From NCBI GenBank assembly GCA_027972325.1, contig JAPMOS010000269.1, positions 1 through 32,500 on the forward strand: a DNA stretch of 32,500 nt. Reading direction: 5' to 3'. The DNA comes from Paratrimastix pyriformis. Lineage: Eukaryota > Preaxostyla > Paratrimastigidae. Shown here piece by piece: positions 18,180 to 30,049 of this stretch. The notes under the pieces are model-generated. The model had not been told where the DNA came from. It saw only the letters and a list, made by a program, of their open reading frames with translations, and made no database searches. How positions within the stretch are numbered: the stretch's first letter is position 1; the number at the start of each line of letters is the position of its first letter. The position numbers and the translations under genes are program-made.

Positions 18180-18255
18180 AGCAGGAGGAGGAGAAGGAGA
18201 AGGAGGAGGAGGAGGAGGAGGAGGGAGGAGGAGGAGGAGGGAGGAGGAGGGAGGA
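18180..18255. repeat. (GGA)n purine-rich tract
   Basis: An almost pure purine run of GGA and GGGA units. It may form triplex or G-quadruplex structure. Confidence 0.85.
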
Positions 18256-18654
18256 GCAGACGGTGGGAAGATGATCACCGAGACTCCGACGTTTCCACCG
18301 CCCGGCTGCGGGGGTAGCCCGGTTCTGGAAAAACATTGTCGTCGACACCATCTCCTCAAGCTCCACTGCTCGGGGCGGGGCTTTGAAACCCAAACCTGCG
18401 CTCGTATCTGAAGGACAAAAGGAACGGGCCTGAATTAGCGCCTTTCGAGTTGGCGGCTCAAAAGAAACGGGCGCCACAAGGGGGCCCCGGGGCCATCTTG
18501 ACCTTGATGCGGGCCAGGCGCCGACGAAATCTGATGACGGATGTGGCGGGAAATCTGCTGGGGAAAAGAAGTATGTCAATCAACGCAGTGCGAACGCTGA
18601 GAATGGTGGCGGCATCGGGGAAGAAGGCGGTGAGCGTGGTCGGGGTGGTGGGTG

Positions 18655-18835
18655 GAAAATTATGGGAGCCAAACGAGAGAACGGGGGGGGGGGGGGTGGG
18701 GGTGGTCGGGGGCGGTGGCTGCAAAATTATGGGAACGGGGTGGTGGTCGGGGGTGGTCGGGGCGGTAGCTGGAAAAGTTATGGGAGCCAAACGAGAGAAC
18801 GGGTGGGGTGGTGCTGGTGGTGGTGGTCGGGGGCG
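18655..18835. repeat. imperfect tandem duplication, G-rich
   Basis: The block around TTATGGGAGCCAAACGAGAG occurs near 18660 and again near 18779, each followed by GAACGGG and a GT/GG-rich stretch. A shorter related copy (AATTATGGGAACGGG) lies between them. Confidence 0.75.
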
Positions 18836-18846
18836 GGTTTGCGGAC

Positions 18847-18949
18847 CGCGGATTCCTGTTGCGGCGAAGACGGCCTGGCAAAGGCCGGCGATTTTGCTGG
18901 CAATCTCTCGGCACTCGTCCGGTACACAGATTCTGATGAAGCCGGCGGA
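18847..18949 (-). CDS. possible host exon, unknown protein
   Basis: On the minus strand an acceptor-like CCTGCCCAG precedes an open segment of about 34 codons (SAGFIRICVPDECREIASKI, AGLCQAVFAATGIR), which ends at a donor-like CGCG/gtccgc. The amino-acid mix looks like a real helical protein segment. No family is recognised and no neighbouring exon could be joined with confidence. Confidence 0.35.
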
Positions 18950-19429
18950 CTGGGCAGGTCGACCCCAACCCAGAACCCACGCCGCCACAGTCCGCGGTAT
19001 CAAGAAGGACCGTCAATGGCTGGTCAGCAACCGCGTCGAAGCCTCACTGAGGCGTGCAATGCCGTCTGGCTGGCGACGCGCTGGCCGGAGAGGCGGGCGG
19101 AACCGGGGTCGGCAGCAGCCTACGGACCGTGCCTGAGCAGGGCCCCCTGCTCCGGCCAGACCCCGGCCCCGGCCCCTATGAGTGCGCACCCGCATCAGGG
19201 CTCCTGGGGCACTTGGTGGGCCGGCACCAGGGTCGTGCGTGGGGCGGCAGTCCGGCTCGGGCATGCCGGGTGGGTCGCCCGGCAGCGGAGGACCCAGGGG
19301 GGTCTCGAAGGCGGTAGGCCCGGATGACCCATGGAACTGAGCGGAAAGTCGGGTAGAGGGCAGATTGTGAGACCAGAGACACCACCGCCTTTCGATTCCG
19401 CGAGCGGCCGGGGAAGGAAGATTGTGTCT

Positions 19430-19880
19430 GCTTCGGGATGAGGCTGGGCCAAACCTCTTGCTGTCGGTTGGCAGCATTTTCCTTCATCTCGTGCCTCCGC
19501 TTGAGCATGCTCTCAGAGCCCTCCAGCCGCTGGTGGATCTCGGCCAGTACCTCCAGGTTTCGTGGGCAAATGGCGTGAGCGGGCGGCAGCCGATGAATAC
19601 CGACCGACCAACAAGGTTGGTCGATGGTCAGAGTTGCAGCATCTCCAAGCCGTTCTCAAGGCGCTCACGGGTCTCGTGATGCTGCGCGCATGCACGCGCG
19701 CACACACAAGGCAAGAATCGAGAGAAAACCCGGCGAACCGGAGAGGATGACGAATGGGCTTTGAGGCGGAATTGTCGAAGTTTTTGCTGGAGTTCCAAGC
19801 GTGAGGAGACGGAAGCACAGACTTCGCAGTGGAGGAGCCGTTGTTGGAGGTTGTCCATCAGCCCCCGGAACCAGGGCAGC
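19430..19880 (-). CDS. coiled-coil host gene, two or three exons
   Basis: Three minus-strand stretches read as coiled-coil protein. About 19755-19878 gives LPWFRGLMDNLQQRLLHCEV then SSRLELQQKLRQFRLKAH. About 19630-19683 gives HHETRERLENGLEMLQL after an acceptor-like GCGCGCAG. About 19445-19550 gives LEVLAEIHQRLEGSESMLKR and RRHEMKENAANRQQE before a donor-like gtttgg. The heptad pattern and similar amino-acid use suggest one gene, but exon phases were not fully reconciled. No family is recognised. The FtsX-like and dynein exons further right are on the same strand. Confidence 0.45.
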
Positions 19881-20231
19881 GTGACGTGTAACTCCCAGCC
19901 TCCTTGGTGTATGAAGACGCATTGACCAATGATTTGCTCGAATGTTGTTGCTGCCGCGGTGTGCCGGTGTGCAGCGGTGTGCGGCGTGCCGAGCGGGTTG
20001 ATGGGTGTCTTTTCATTTCAATCCTCTGTGGGGCGAGGTGCCGTTGCGTCCGCTTTGCGCATGATGGTGAAAACGGGCCCGGAGTGGGTCGTCGGACAGG
20101 GACCAGTCAGGACCCGCTGGAGGTACACCGCGGCGACCGTTTGCAGTGCCGCCTGCCGCAATTAGAACACCAAAAGAGAAGAGCGCCCAGGAGATGGGGA
20201 ACCCGGGGGTGCAGACCCATCAAACCAGTCG

Positions 20232-20340
<109 letters not shown>

Positions 20341-20638
20341 GCTTACGCCGAGTCCGTTTCGGGCCGAAGCCCGCGGGTAACATAGACCTCCCAGTCCGCC
20401 CTCCTCGCGAGACGAGCTCGCAAGAAGGAACGCCCAAGTGGTCCATGGGTCGGCTCGCGCCCATAAGGGGCGGTCACCGCCGACACTCGGACTACGTCCC
20501 TTCGTCCATCCCACCAGTCGGTTTGGCAGAACCGTGAAAGCGCCGGGAACTCCCGGAGACAGCGCCGTGCGCTGGAGTCTGACTGGAAGACGTCAGGGGA
20601 CCCGTTGGAGCTGTGGTTGTAGGCGGGGCCCCGTAGAC

Positions 20639-20767
20639 CTCGCCCGCTGGTTGAAGGTGTCGTAGAGGAAGTGCGACTCCACGCCGGTCACCGTCTGCCG
20701 GGCACCATGGAACACCGGTGGTCGGTGGTCGATGAGACGAGGCATGCGGGGCTGGGGTGCGTGAGGA

Positions 20768-20839
<72 letters not shown>

Positions 20840-22240
20840 ACGGGCGCACAGACGACGCGAGTCTCGGGCCAACCGGCCAGGTTGGTGAGCCGGGGGCGGT
20901 GAAGAACCGGTGCGAGGTGAGCGGGAAGGTGGTGAAGGGGTGTACCCCGTGATGCGGCTCGCCTTGCCCAGGGCCAGCTCGGCCTCCAGCCAGGCCCGCA
21001 TGTCGTCCTCCTACAGAGGCAAGGGCCACCCGCCACCCAGTGTGAGCATCCCGAGCGCGAGGGACGGAGGGATGGAGAGGAGGGACGGAGGGATAGAGGG
21101 GAGAGGGGCCAGATCGCACCAGCACAGACCGCGAGGGGTCGTTGAAGGAGGGGCCGTGATGACGATGTCCGAGCCCAGGCCCATCTGGCCGTTGTCCGAG
21201 ATCATCGAGGCCCGCAGGGCGAACATGGCGCCTGGGACGGGCGGGAGGCACACAAAGGGGCGGCCGCGGTGAGGGTTTGCAGGTGGTGGCGCCCGCCACC
21301 CACGGCGACGAGGAAGGGAAGAAACCGCCATCCCCTCCCTACCCTCCCCACCCTCCCTCCCTTCCCACGGGGGCGGCGTGGGCGGACCGGCGAAGATGAT
21401 GGAGGCCAGCGAGATGGTGAACATCAGGGCCGTCTTGCGGTTGCGGGACCGGTGGCCGGCGAGGGACTTGCGGACGAGCTTCTTCGGGGGCCGGTCCGAG
21501 CCCCACATGATCGGGTGCAGCATGAGCCGCTCCAGGTAGGGCTGGAAGATGGTGCTGATGATGGCCAGCCCAATCATCAACCTTGCGAGTGGGGAGAGTA
21601 GCGAAGAGACCAAGTCAGCCATCCCATGGGGAGAGCGCGCGTGCAGGGAGGGACGAAGCTCCACCCACCCGCAATCGCCCGGCGGGGGGGAGCAGAGGGG
21701 CAGCGGCGAGGTGGCGAGGCGGCGGACCGATGAGGAGGTCGTTCATGATGGACAGGAACAGGGAGATGTTCCCGTAGACGAACGCGGAGGGGGCGATGTA
21801 GTACATCATGAAGCCCACCACCACCAGGAGGATGGCCACCGCCGTCTGGACGGGGCTCAGCCCGAGGCGCTCCAGGTGGGTGAAGGTGACCCGGGTCTCG
21901 GCGAACGTCTGGTGGTTCAGGTCCAGGCTGTCCCGGAGGGTGTTCGACAGGGCCCGCTGGTCAGAGGGGGAGGAGGAGAGGGGGCGAGGTGTCAGCCCGG
22001 GCGCCCTTTGTGGTGGGAGCAGGGCAGGGGGGGATGGAGGGTGGGAGGGGGGTGGCGAGGCCGAGCCGGACCCGGAAGGGGAAGATGTTGGAGATGAGGG
22101 GCATCAGGATGCCGTTAGAACAGCGGGATCCGCAGCAGGACCACCCACCCGACGGCCGCAATGGCCGGGAACATCACGATGAACACCAGTAGCAGGCCCG
22201 TGCCCACAGCGCGGGAAGACTGAACCAGCTCGACTGGCAG
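20639..22240 (-). CDS. FtsX-like permease (duplicated-domain, ABC-associated), several exons
   Basis: Minus-strand exons in order: about 22215-22100 with a membrane helix (LLLVFIVMFPAIAAVGWVVL, then ILMPLISNIFPF); 21956-21728 (RALSNTLRDSLDLNHQTFAE, LERLGLSPVQTAVAILLVVV, GFMMYYIAPSAFVYGN); 21581-21388 (LMIGLAIISTIFQPYLERLM, then KSLAGHRSRNRKTALMFTIS); 21231-21130 (AMFALRASMISDNGQMGLGS, DIVITA); 21010-20946 (EDDMRAWLEAELALGKASRI); 20694-20639 (TVTGVESHFLYDTFNQRA). Three closing helices followed by a basic RSLxxxRxRxxxTALMF block and an external domain is the pattern of FtsX/MacB-type permeases with two copies of the domain, known in protists. One exon near 22120 appears out of frame by a base. 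Introns are GC-rich, and one holds a hexamer repeat. Confidence 0.6.
20768..20839. repeat. (GGGGTC)n hexamer repeat
   Basis: About twelve copies of GGGGTC in tandem, located in a presumed intron of the FtsX-like gene. Four-G runs at fixed spacing could form G-quadruplexes. Confidence 0.95.
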
Positions 22241-22734
22241 TGGGGTGATGGTGATGGTGCGTCAAATACAGAGGGGTGAGTGGGGGGGCGTTAATGCGCT
22301 TCTGGGACCGGGGGGTGCAAGTCGGGGCATGGAGGAGCGCATGTGACCCGAGCTGCCAAAGAAGGCGGCAGAGGCGGCACAAATGCTGTAGGACTGCCGC
22401 GAAGAGGATCAGCTTTGTCGGGTGACCGGCCTGGACATGGACGACCGGGGATGAGCCCAAAGCGGGCGGAGACACCAGAGGGACCATCACATTGTACTGT
22501 TCTTGCGACCGCTGAACGAAGCACACCACGAATTCTTTGTCCAGCCGACCGTTACTGCGAAAGTCGCCCCAAGAGAACCTGCCAACGAGCAATTGGGTTC
22601 GGTCGGCCTCTGTCTTTCGTGCCTGGGGGGGATCCGGCATGTGAGGGGAGCAAGCCCGGAATGCGGCAGACCACCAGAGGCGGCGCACAAATTGATCAGA
22701 TCGCGCGACCGTCCACCGTGGTCAGGGCCCGAGC

Positions 22735-23737
22735 CACGCGCATTCATATTGAAGCAGGAGCACGGGTGGCAGGGAATGGGCGGCAGCTGGGCTGCCAAGG
22801 CCCGGAGGACGGCGATCGTGGCCCCGGCGGCTCGCGAGACGACATCCGAAAGCGCACCGGAGAAGGCGTGGTGCTGCGCGTGCTAGGGCGACCCGAAGGA
22901 AGTAGCGAGGGATGGGCATGCTGTGCTGTGCCGTGCTCCGCTGCATGAACGAGTTGGGGGGGGGCGGGGGGGGTGAGGAGGGGGAGGGGCAGGAGGAGAA
23001 GACCTGGATGAGTCGCTGAAAATGGCCCGCATCCCCCATCTGCGGACTCCACAAAGTGCAGGACGTTCATCTGACGAAGACCGCGCGCCGGAACCAAGGG
23101 ATGCCTCTCGCCGAGAAGCGCGGTTTTTGTCGCATGTTGCGGAATCGGCAGAGAGTCTGCAGCCACAAAACACGGAGAGAAAGGAAATCATCAACTCCCC
23201 TCAGAGTTTCTCGGCCACAGAGCAAGCAAGACGCCTGGCCAGAGGGCAGACCTGCTAGTTGAGCAGACGCTATTGGCCCCCACCATAAGTTGCTGGGAAA
23301 AGGCAGACAGAGGGGAGCATCCGGATCAGCATGGCGGATGCCCATCAAGAGCCGCGACGCAGGAGTCGAGGGCGGCCGACGATGCCATCAGAGGAGACGA
23401 CTCCGCAGCGCGTGACGGTGGCCGGGTTGGAGTTGGCCGTCTCGAAGAGGAACCTGAGGGAAGGCCAGCGGGGCAGGCGGGTGGGATGGAACGGGGGGTG
23501 GATGAGAGGTCGGAGGAGAACTGGTGTGAACAGGGGGATGCGCAGGGCGACGCGCAGACTTGACGCCTGTGGCAGGGAGGGAGATTCGCTCGCCGTGGGC
23601 CAGGCACATGGCCCGGCTGTCATGTGGAGCAGCTCGGTCCAGCTGCCTGCACTCGACAGGCCCGTCCGGGACGATCCAGTAGTGAGGAGGTGGTGCCTCG
23701 GTCTCGCCATCTCCGTTCCGAGGATCCCCGGCGAAAC
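22735..23737 (-). CDS. dynein heavy chain, AAA2-AAA3 region exons
   Basis: Minus-strand exons follow dynein order. About 23737-23565: APPPHYWIVPDGPVE, then AMCLAHGERISLP, like the family's HWIVLDGPVD and LCLANGERI. From 23453: RFLFETANSNPATVTRCGVV, like LFEVEDLAVASPATVSRCGMV. 23070-23004: MNVLHFVESADGG, then MRAIFSDSS. From 22873: HHAFSGALSDVVSRAAGATI, then LPPIPCHPCSCFNMNA, like LLPTPxKxHYxFNLRD. Introns have GT-AG ends, and acceptors such as CCTTCCCTCAG are pyrimidine-rich. The usual WIENMNTVLDDNK segment is not recognisable, so this is a divergent or decaying dynein. The third exon changes frame at a run of five G, which could be a consensus error. The rest of the large gene must lie upstream (24 kb and beyond) and was not identified. 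Confidence 0.65.
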
Positions 23738-23995
23738 CTGAAACCACCTCGGTCTGTGACAGGAGAGGTTCAAGGGTCGGCTGTTCCTGTGGACTCTCGA
23801 GATCTGGTTCTCGGCCGATCCTTGGGTGGTCCTCTCCTGCTTGGGCGCTCTGGTACGGGCCTGGGCCAGCGCCACCAGCTGTCGTGCCGGCCGCGGCGTA
23901 GGCAGACCTACCCGCTGACTGCTCGCCCTCTGTCGCGGTCGCGATCGCCCCGGTCGGAGCCGACGCCGCCCCTAGCTGGCTGCGGCGGCCATCAC

Positions 23996-24017
23996 GGGGG
24001 GGGGGGGGGGGGGGGGG
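23996..24017. repeat. poly-G run (22 nt)
   Basis: An uninterrupted run of G on the + strand, flanked by GC-rich DNA without a recognised exon. Confidence 0.97.
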
Positions 24018-24281
24018 CGATAGGGAGGGATAGACGACGGCGCCGGGGGCTGGCGGGCGAGAACAAGGGCCGCGGGGTGGTGGGCAGCGAATGCGAGGGG
24101 CTGTGGTAGCATGGCTGTGGTAGCATGGCGGCGCGGAGTGGTGTGATGGTGGTGGTGGGCTGGGGGCGGGCGGAGATGGCGTGGGTCGGAACAGCGGACG
24201 GCACGGGTGTGGAAATGCCCCGGCATCTGCGGCCCTCGGGGCGGTGGCTGGTCGGCGTGCTGCCGGGCACCTCGTTCGGAA

Positions 24282-24316
<35 letters not shown>

Positions 24317-25259
24317 CTGGAGACGTCGCGGCGGCGGGCAACGTGGGTGAGCTGGGGCGTATGGTCGCCGGCCGGAGGTAGTGCCATGTTTGCAGTTGTG
24401 CCGTCTCATGATGGTGGAGAGGAATGCGGGTGATGGCAGCAAAGTCGAGAGGGCCGCACGGGCGGAAGGGGCGGCAGTCACCTGTTCCTGAGCGAACTCG
24501 TCGCACCGCCTCCTCCCCTCGAGAGGCAGGGGAGGCTTCATCCCGAGAGAGATCTCGCTCGCCCAGCTGCGCGGGGGAGCCGGAGCTCAACATACTGGGA
24601 CAAGTGGTTGGAAGGGGCGCGTGACAGAAAGGCCACAGACCACGCCCACGGGTGAGGGCTGAGTGCGAAAAACGAAAATGGCCTCAGGACTGGAGCAGTG
24701 TCGAATGAACGAATTGACGACTAAGGCGGCGAGAGAAAAAAAATGCAGTCGAAATGTGCAGAGAACGAGGCGCAGACCGTTTGGCCAACGCATCTCTGGT
24801 GTTGGAACAGCAGAAGACCAACCCAAACATGGCGCCGAGCGAAGAAACAACGCACAACAACACGAAGGAAAAAGAATTAAAAAATCAATGAAGCAATGAA
24901 ACGAAGAAAACACGGAACCAAGCAGCTGGACGCCCGGCCAGGTGGATGTGATCGCTCCGAAGATGCTCTGAAGCAGTGGGTGTGGGTGGGTGAGGAAGGG
25001 GTAAAACCGTTTTGAGATTCTCCTCTTGGAATTTTCAGTTCGCCTCCACGAGGCTGCACAAAACGAGAAAGAAAGCAAAGAGCAGACCAGAAAACAGTGT
25101 GCGAGGATATCGCCGCAACTGTCAAGTCACGTCAAAAATGCCGGACAAGGTCGGCGTCGTCCCACACAAAAAAACCACATTGCTCACACAACCCAGAAAA
25201 AACGCCACCACCGCCGGAGTCAGGAGGCAAAACAACGGGGGCGCTCACGATACCTCATC
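24018..25259. other. host region without a recognised gene
   Basis: The left part (to about 24430) is very GC-rich with a 34-nt poly-G run. From about 24660 to 25250 the sequence becomes purine/A-rich and more balanced (for example gagagaaaaaaaatgcagtc), and may be intergenic or UTR. No protein family was recognised on either strand. Confidence 0.5.
24283..24316. repeat. poly-G run (34 nt)
   Basis: An uninterrupted G run. Runs this long are rarely called exactly by sequencing, so the length is uncertain. Confidence 0.97.
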
Positions 25260-25267
25260 CCGCACAA

Positions 25268-25440
25268 GGTATCGAAGACCTGCTGCTGCAAGAAGACGGA
25301 ACTGTATGAAGATTACAGCGCCCGCCTTCGCCTGCTGGAGGAGACAAAGAACAGGGAGTTAGCAACGACGACCGACGTGAAGGAGCAGGAGGAGATTCGG
25401 ACCAAGTTCAAGAGGCAGCGAGAGCTGACGCAGGCCGGGT
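25268..25440 (+). CDS. coiled-coil exon, unknown gene
   Basis: A plus-strand open stretch reads VSKTCCCKKTELYEDYSARL, RLLEETKNRELATTTDVKEQ, EEIRTKFKRQRELTQAGS and ends at a donor-like GTCC/gtaggg. Charged heptads indicate a coiled coil. The next 1 kb is a minisatellite that would form the following intron. It could be an upstream exon of the DUF7869-type gene or a separate gene; I cannot decide. Confidence 0.45.
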
Positions 25441-25540
25441 CCGTAGGGGATCACGGCAGGAGATGGGTTCCGGCACAAACAGCATGCGAGGATAACCAAC
25501 AGGCACGATTGTTCACGACGGCAACTGTAAGGCGGGCATG

Positions 25541-26590
25541 ATGGCCACCCTGGGCGGCTGGAGGGGGGTGGGGGGGGGGGGGGGGGGGTGAGGGAATGAG
25601 GACCACCCTGGGCGGGGCTGAGGGCGTGAGGATAGCCACCCGGGCGGGGAGCAGGGCGTGAAGATGGGGGGCGAGTGGCCACCTGGGCGTGCTGGTGACC
25701 ACCCTGGGCGGGGCTGAGGGGTGAGGATGACCACCTTGGACGGGGAGGGGGTGAGGATGGCCACCCTGGGCGGGGCTGAGGGCGTGAGGATGGCCACCCT
25801 GGGCGTGTGGTGGGGCTGAGGGGGTGAGGATGGCCACCCTGGGCGGGGCTGAGGACGTCCACCCTGGGCGTGTGGTGGGGCGGAGGCCCTGGGCGTGCTA
25901 GTGCGGCTGAGGGGGTGAGGATGGCCACCCTGGGCGGGGGTGAGGGGGTGAGGAGGACCACCCTGGGCGTGCTGGTGACCACCCTGGGCGTGGGGTGTGG
26001 CTGAGGGGCTGAGGATGGCCACCTTGGACGGGGCTGAGGGGGTGAGGATGGCCACCCTGGGCGTGTGGCGGGGGATGGCCACCCTGGGCGTGTGGTGGGG
26101 CTGAGGGCGTGAGGATGGCCACCCTGCGCGGGGCTGAGGGGTGAGGAGGACCACCCTGGGCGTTCTGGTGACCACTCGGGGCGTGTGGTGGGGCTGAGGG
26201 GCTGAGGATGGCCACCTTGGACGGGCTGAGGGGGTGAGGAGGACCACCCTGGGCGTGCTGGTGACCACCGTGGTGGGGCTGAGGGGGTGAGGATGGCCAC
26301 CCTGGGCGTGTGGTGGGGCGGCGGCCCTGGGCGTGCTGGTGCGGCTGAGGGGGTGAGGATGGCCACCCAGTGGCTGAGGGGGTAAGGATGGCCACCCTGG
26401 GCGTGTGGCGGGGCTGAGGGGGTAAGGATGGCCACCCTGAGGGGGTGAGGAGGGACCACCCTGGGCACGGAAGGGATGCGGATGACCACCCTGGGCGTGA
26501 TGATGACCACCCTGGGCGGGGGAGAGGCCGTGAGAATGGCCACCCAGGGCCGGGCAGGGCGTGAAGATAACCACCCTGGGCAGGGCCCAG
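25541..26590. repeat. GC-rich minisatellite, ~1 kb
   Basis: Diverged tandem units of roughly 40 bp with the core GGCCACCCTGGGCGTG or GACCACCCTGGGCGTG followed by a GGGGCTGAGGGGGTGAGGAT segment. Units vary in length and some are shortened. All three minus-strand frames stay open for long distances only because of the repeat. It probably lies in an intron or between genes. Confidence 0.93.
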
Positions 26591-26819
26591 CCGGTGTGCA
26601 GGGAGCGGAGCCGAGGAAGGGGACGGCTTTTGGATGGGTGGGGGTCATCCGACGATTGCAATCGGCAGAACACTCGTTCCTCCTGCCGTGCCCCGGCTGG
26701 CGCAGTCTCAGGGTCGCCGGCGCAACCTGCACGAGTGGGGCGGCGGGAAAATGCGGAGACATGAACATCGCAAACAGACAATCACAATCATTCTTCCGTC
26801 ATCCGCACACACCTTTCAG

Positions 26820-29800
26820 CCTCTACGATGCCAATGGGAACAGGCGCCTTTGCGCTCGGGTCCTTCAACAACTGTTCGACATCGGCGAAGACGCTGAACG
26901 CGCTTTCCAATGCAATGTGGTGAGCCCAAAGCCCAAACATGGTCTTCTCAAAATGCCCTGTTCTTCCCTCGCTTCCCATCCAGGTGAGCTCCACCCACTA
27001 ACAGTCACCCGTCTCGACCGATTTGTCCTCGCAGGACTGACGGGCAAGCCAAGCAACCGCGCTGACAAGGAGGCCCGAAGGCTTTTGGCACCTGGGTGAT
27101 CAGCCACTCGACCCCAACGGACGCGTGCAGAAACACCCGGGACGATAACGTCCTACCTGATCCCCGCCATTGAACGAGTCAAGCAGTCGGCCGGCCACTT
27201 CTTCACCAGCCTGGAGGAACACTTCAACGAGTATCTTGTCAATACTTGTCTGTACGAGGGTTGTGCAGCCTTTTCGGACCCGCCCCCGGCTTCTTGTATG
27301 GGTGGCTCATGCCAGTTTGTGTGCAATTTCAGGCGGCCGCGATGCTGTGTCCGGGGCGACTGTTGCTCGCTGGTTCCGTGAGGATTTCCGGAATACAGGT
27401 CTGCCCGTTTCATTGTTCTGCGTTAGTTCTGATGTTGTTGATTGGGAGTAGGGGGTGGGGGTGGCTGGGTGGGTGGTGATTGTGGTTGTGGTTGTGGTGT
27501 GTGTGTGAGAGTGTGGGGGGGGCGGACCGTTCTCTGAGGAAGGTGGCCCTCGGTTCGTCCGGAGAGACCGCAGGCCAAAGCAGTTCCTCCCCAAACTGGT
27601 GCACACAGCATTCAGAGGGCGGGAAATTATCATGAGTGGGAAAACAGATGGGTCACGGCACTCCTCTTCCTCCATAGGGATCTCACCGGCAGTGACAGAT
27701 GCCTGCAACGAGTGCACCCGACTCCATGCCCGGATCGAGGAGTCGAATCAAAAAATCAAAGGCTACACAGGTCAGCCACCAGCGCACTGCAACCCCACCA
27801 CTATTTGATAGAGCGCGAGCAAGCAGTACCCCCTACATTGATCCAGGAGAAAGCAGCCCTTGAGGAAGAGCTCATCCATCACAGGGATCTGGTTGCGGCA
27901 ACCCACCAAGCGATCCTGGACCGAAAGCACGAGGCCTACATGGATGCCCTGAGGGTCGAGACCCTCAAGGCCGACCTGGAAAAGGCACAGGCCGAGTCAG
28001 ACCTCGGGCTGGAAGCCCAGCTCCAACAGGAACTGACCAAGGCACAAGTCTGCTCACGTCATCAGACAGACAATAATTCACGACGAATTCAGAGCGAAAA
28101 GCACACGGTCGTCCACGTCGACTTCATGCAAGACAGGTTGATCCCACAGGTCCGTGAGCGGCGCCTCCCCCTGGGCATGTGCCTCACCACACTCCCTTGC
28201 GCGGCGGGGGCAGTGGGGTCGGCGCCAGGTGAACAAGGTCTACTACATGCCCAGGCGGCGAGTGTTCTGCCTGGGAATCGCAGACGCGACCTCCTGGTCC
28301 CCGCCGAAGGGACATGAGGGAGGGAAGCTCAAGGATCCGCCCCGGTCAGCCGTCTACCTCTTCGAGGGGAAACCACCGGGGGGGCCGAAGAATGCCAACC
28401 ACTTGTGTACAGGCCTGATGAGGTGCGCGAGAGAGAACAGAGACGACACACAGACGACACAAACGACACAGAGACGACACAGAGACGACACACAAACGAC
28501 ACACAGAGGACACACAGAGCGACACAGAGACGACACAGAGACGACACACAATGGGCAACAAGACGACACAGAGACGACACACGGACGACGACACACGGAC
28601 GACACACGGACGACACACACGACACATAGACGACACAGAGACGACACAGAGACGACACACAAACGACACAGAGACGACACAGAGACGACACAGAGACGAC
28701 ACACAGATGACACAGAGACGACACAGAGACGACACAGAGACGACACAGAGACGACACAGAGACGACACACAGATGACACAGAGACGACACAGAGACGACA
28801 CAGAGACGACACAGAGACGACACAGAGACGACACAGAGACGACACAGAGACGACACAGAGACGACACAGAGACGACAGAGACGACACAGAGACGACACAG
28901 AGACGACACAGAGACGACACAGAGACGACACAGAGACGACACGCAGACGACACGCAGACGACACGCAGACGACACGCAGACGACACGCAGACGACACGCA
29001 GACGACACAGACGACACACAGACGACACACAGACGACACAGGGACGACACACAGACGACACAGGGACGACACACGGACGAGACACGGACGAGACACGGAC
29101 GACACAGAGACGACACAGAGACGACACAGAGACGACACAGAGACGACACATAGACGACACACGACGACACACTGACGACACCCTGACGAAAACGCACAGA
29201 TGACGGGCGGAAGCACAGACTTGACTTCCCCAGTGGCTCACTTGTCGAATCAGCTTGTTGATTTCCTTCAGCGCGGTGCCTTGTCGCCTGTCGTCGGCCA
29301 CAGACGGGAACTGAAGATGGGGAAGGGAAAAGAAAAGCATCAATATCACACGATGATAACACAAAAACGACTCACAAACGACACTTCCCACCACTTCCAC
29401 ACAGTTGGCTCCGATCGCGCCTCGATGCGGAGACCCCGTCACCAACCTAACCATTGTAATGGACAATGCAGGTCGGTCCCGCAGACTGCCCTGAGGATGA
29501 TTCACATCTTTTCCTCCAAGCAACGAACAAGAACACAACGGTGCTCAACTTTTGTGCCGAGCGGATGGCGGAAGCCGCGACTCACGCAAAGCTGGAAGTG
29601 GCGCAAAACCCCGACGACGAGGAGGAAGTGTGGAACGCCCTCTTCAATCTGCAGCATGCTCAGACACGATTCAAAGAGTGTCAACTCCAAACTGTCGAGC
29701 TGGTTTTCACCGTCGCCGGCCACAGCAAAGGCGACGCTGACCGGCTCTTCAGCGCCCTGGGTCGAGCCTACCAGAAAAGCACCATCTTGACTCTGGCCGC

Positions 29801-29966
29801 CATGGAACAAGTCTACGAACGTTATGCAGAGACTGAAACACGCTATTCCGTTGATGACTACAAAGGACGTGTTTCCTCCCGAAACCAGATGAAATCACAA
29901 AAGTCTGTCCGGACACCATCCCATCCATCACACCCAGCACACCCCAAACACGGTCGCGGACACGGA

Positions 29967-30049
<83 letters not shown>

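Larger units (their letters stand above)
14971..18840. other. GC-rich host region without a recognised gene
   Basis: Composition changes abruptly here to GC-rich DNA with many C and G runs. Many overlapping open frames exist on both strands, as expected from high GC, but none reads like a known protein. Contents I can support: a short 16-bp tandem repeat near 16205-16250, a poly-G run at about 16266-16283, purine-rich (GGA)n DNA near 18180-18255, and an imperfect duplication near 18655-18830. A minus-strand stretch near 17870-17990 (GRDFWADGAGGSGQTW, ADEPNLGRFSCPMV) could be a terminal exon of an unknown gene. Confidence 0.5.

Noticed and set aside
20768-20839. Telomere-like hexamer array
   Set aside because: GGGGTC is not a usual telomeric unit, the tract is short, and exons lie on both sides.
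25359-26781. Very long minus-strand ORFs (over 400 codons) rich in HPHPLSP and PGWPSS
   Set aside because: All three frames are open because the minisatellite unit lacks stops; the peptides are direct readings of the repeat.
28439-29190. CRISPR-like array
   Set aside because: Units are contiguous 11-bp tandem copies without unique spacers.
28154-29538. Long ORFs of RRHRDDTETTQ and LCRLCVVSVSS repeats
   Set aside because: These are six-frame translations of the 11-bp minisatellite and not proteins.
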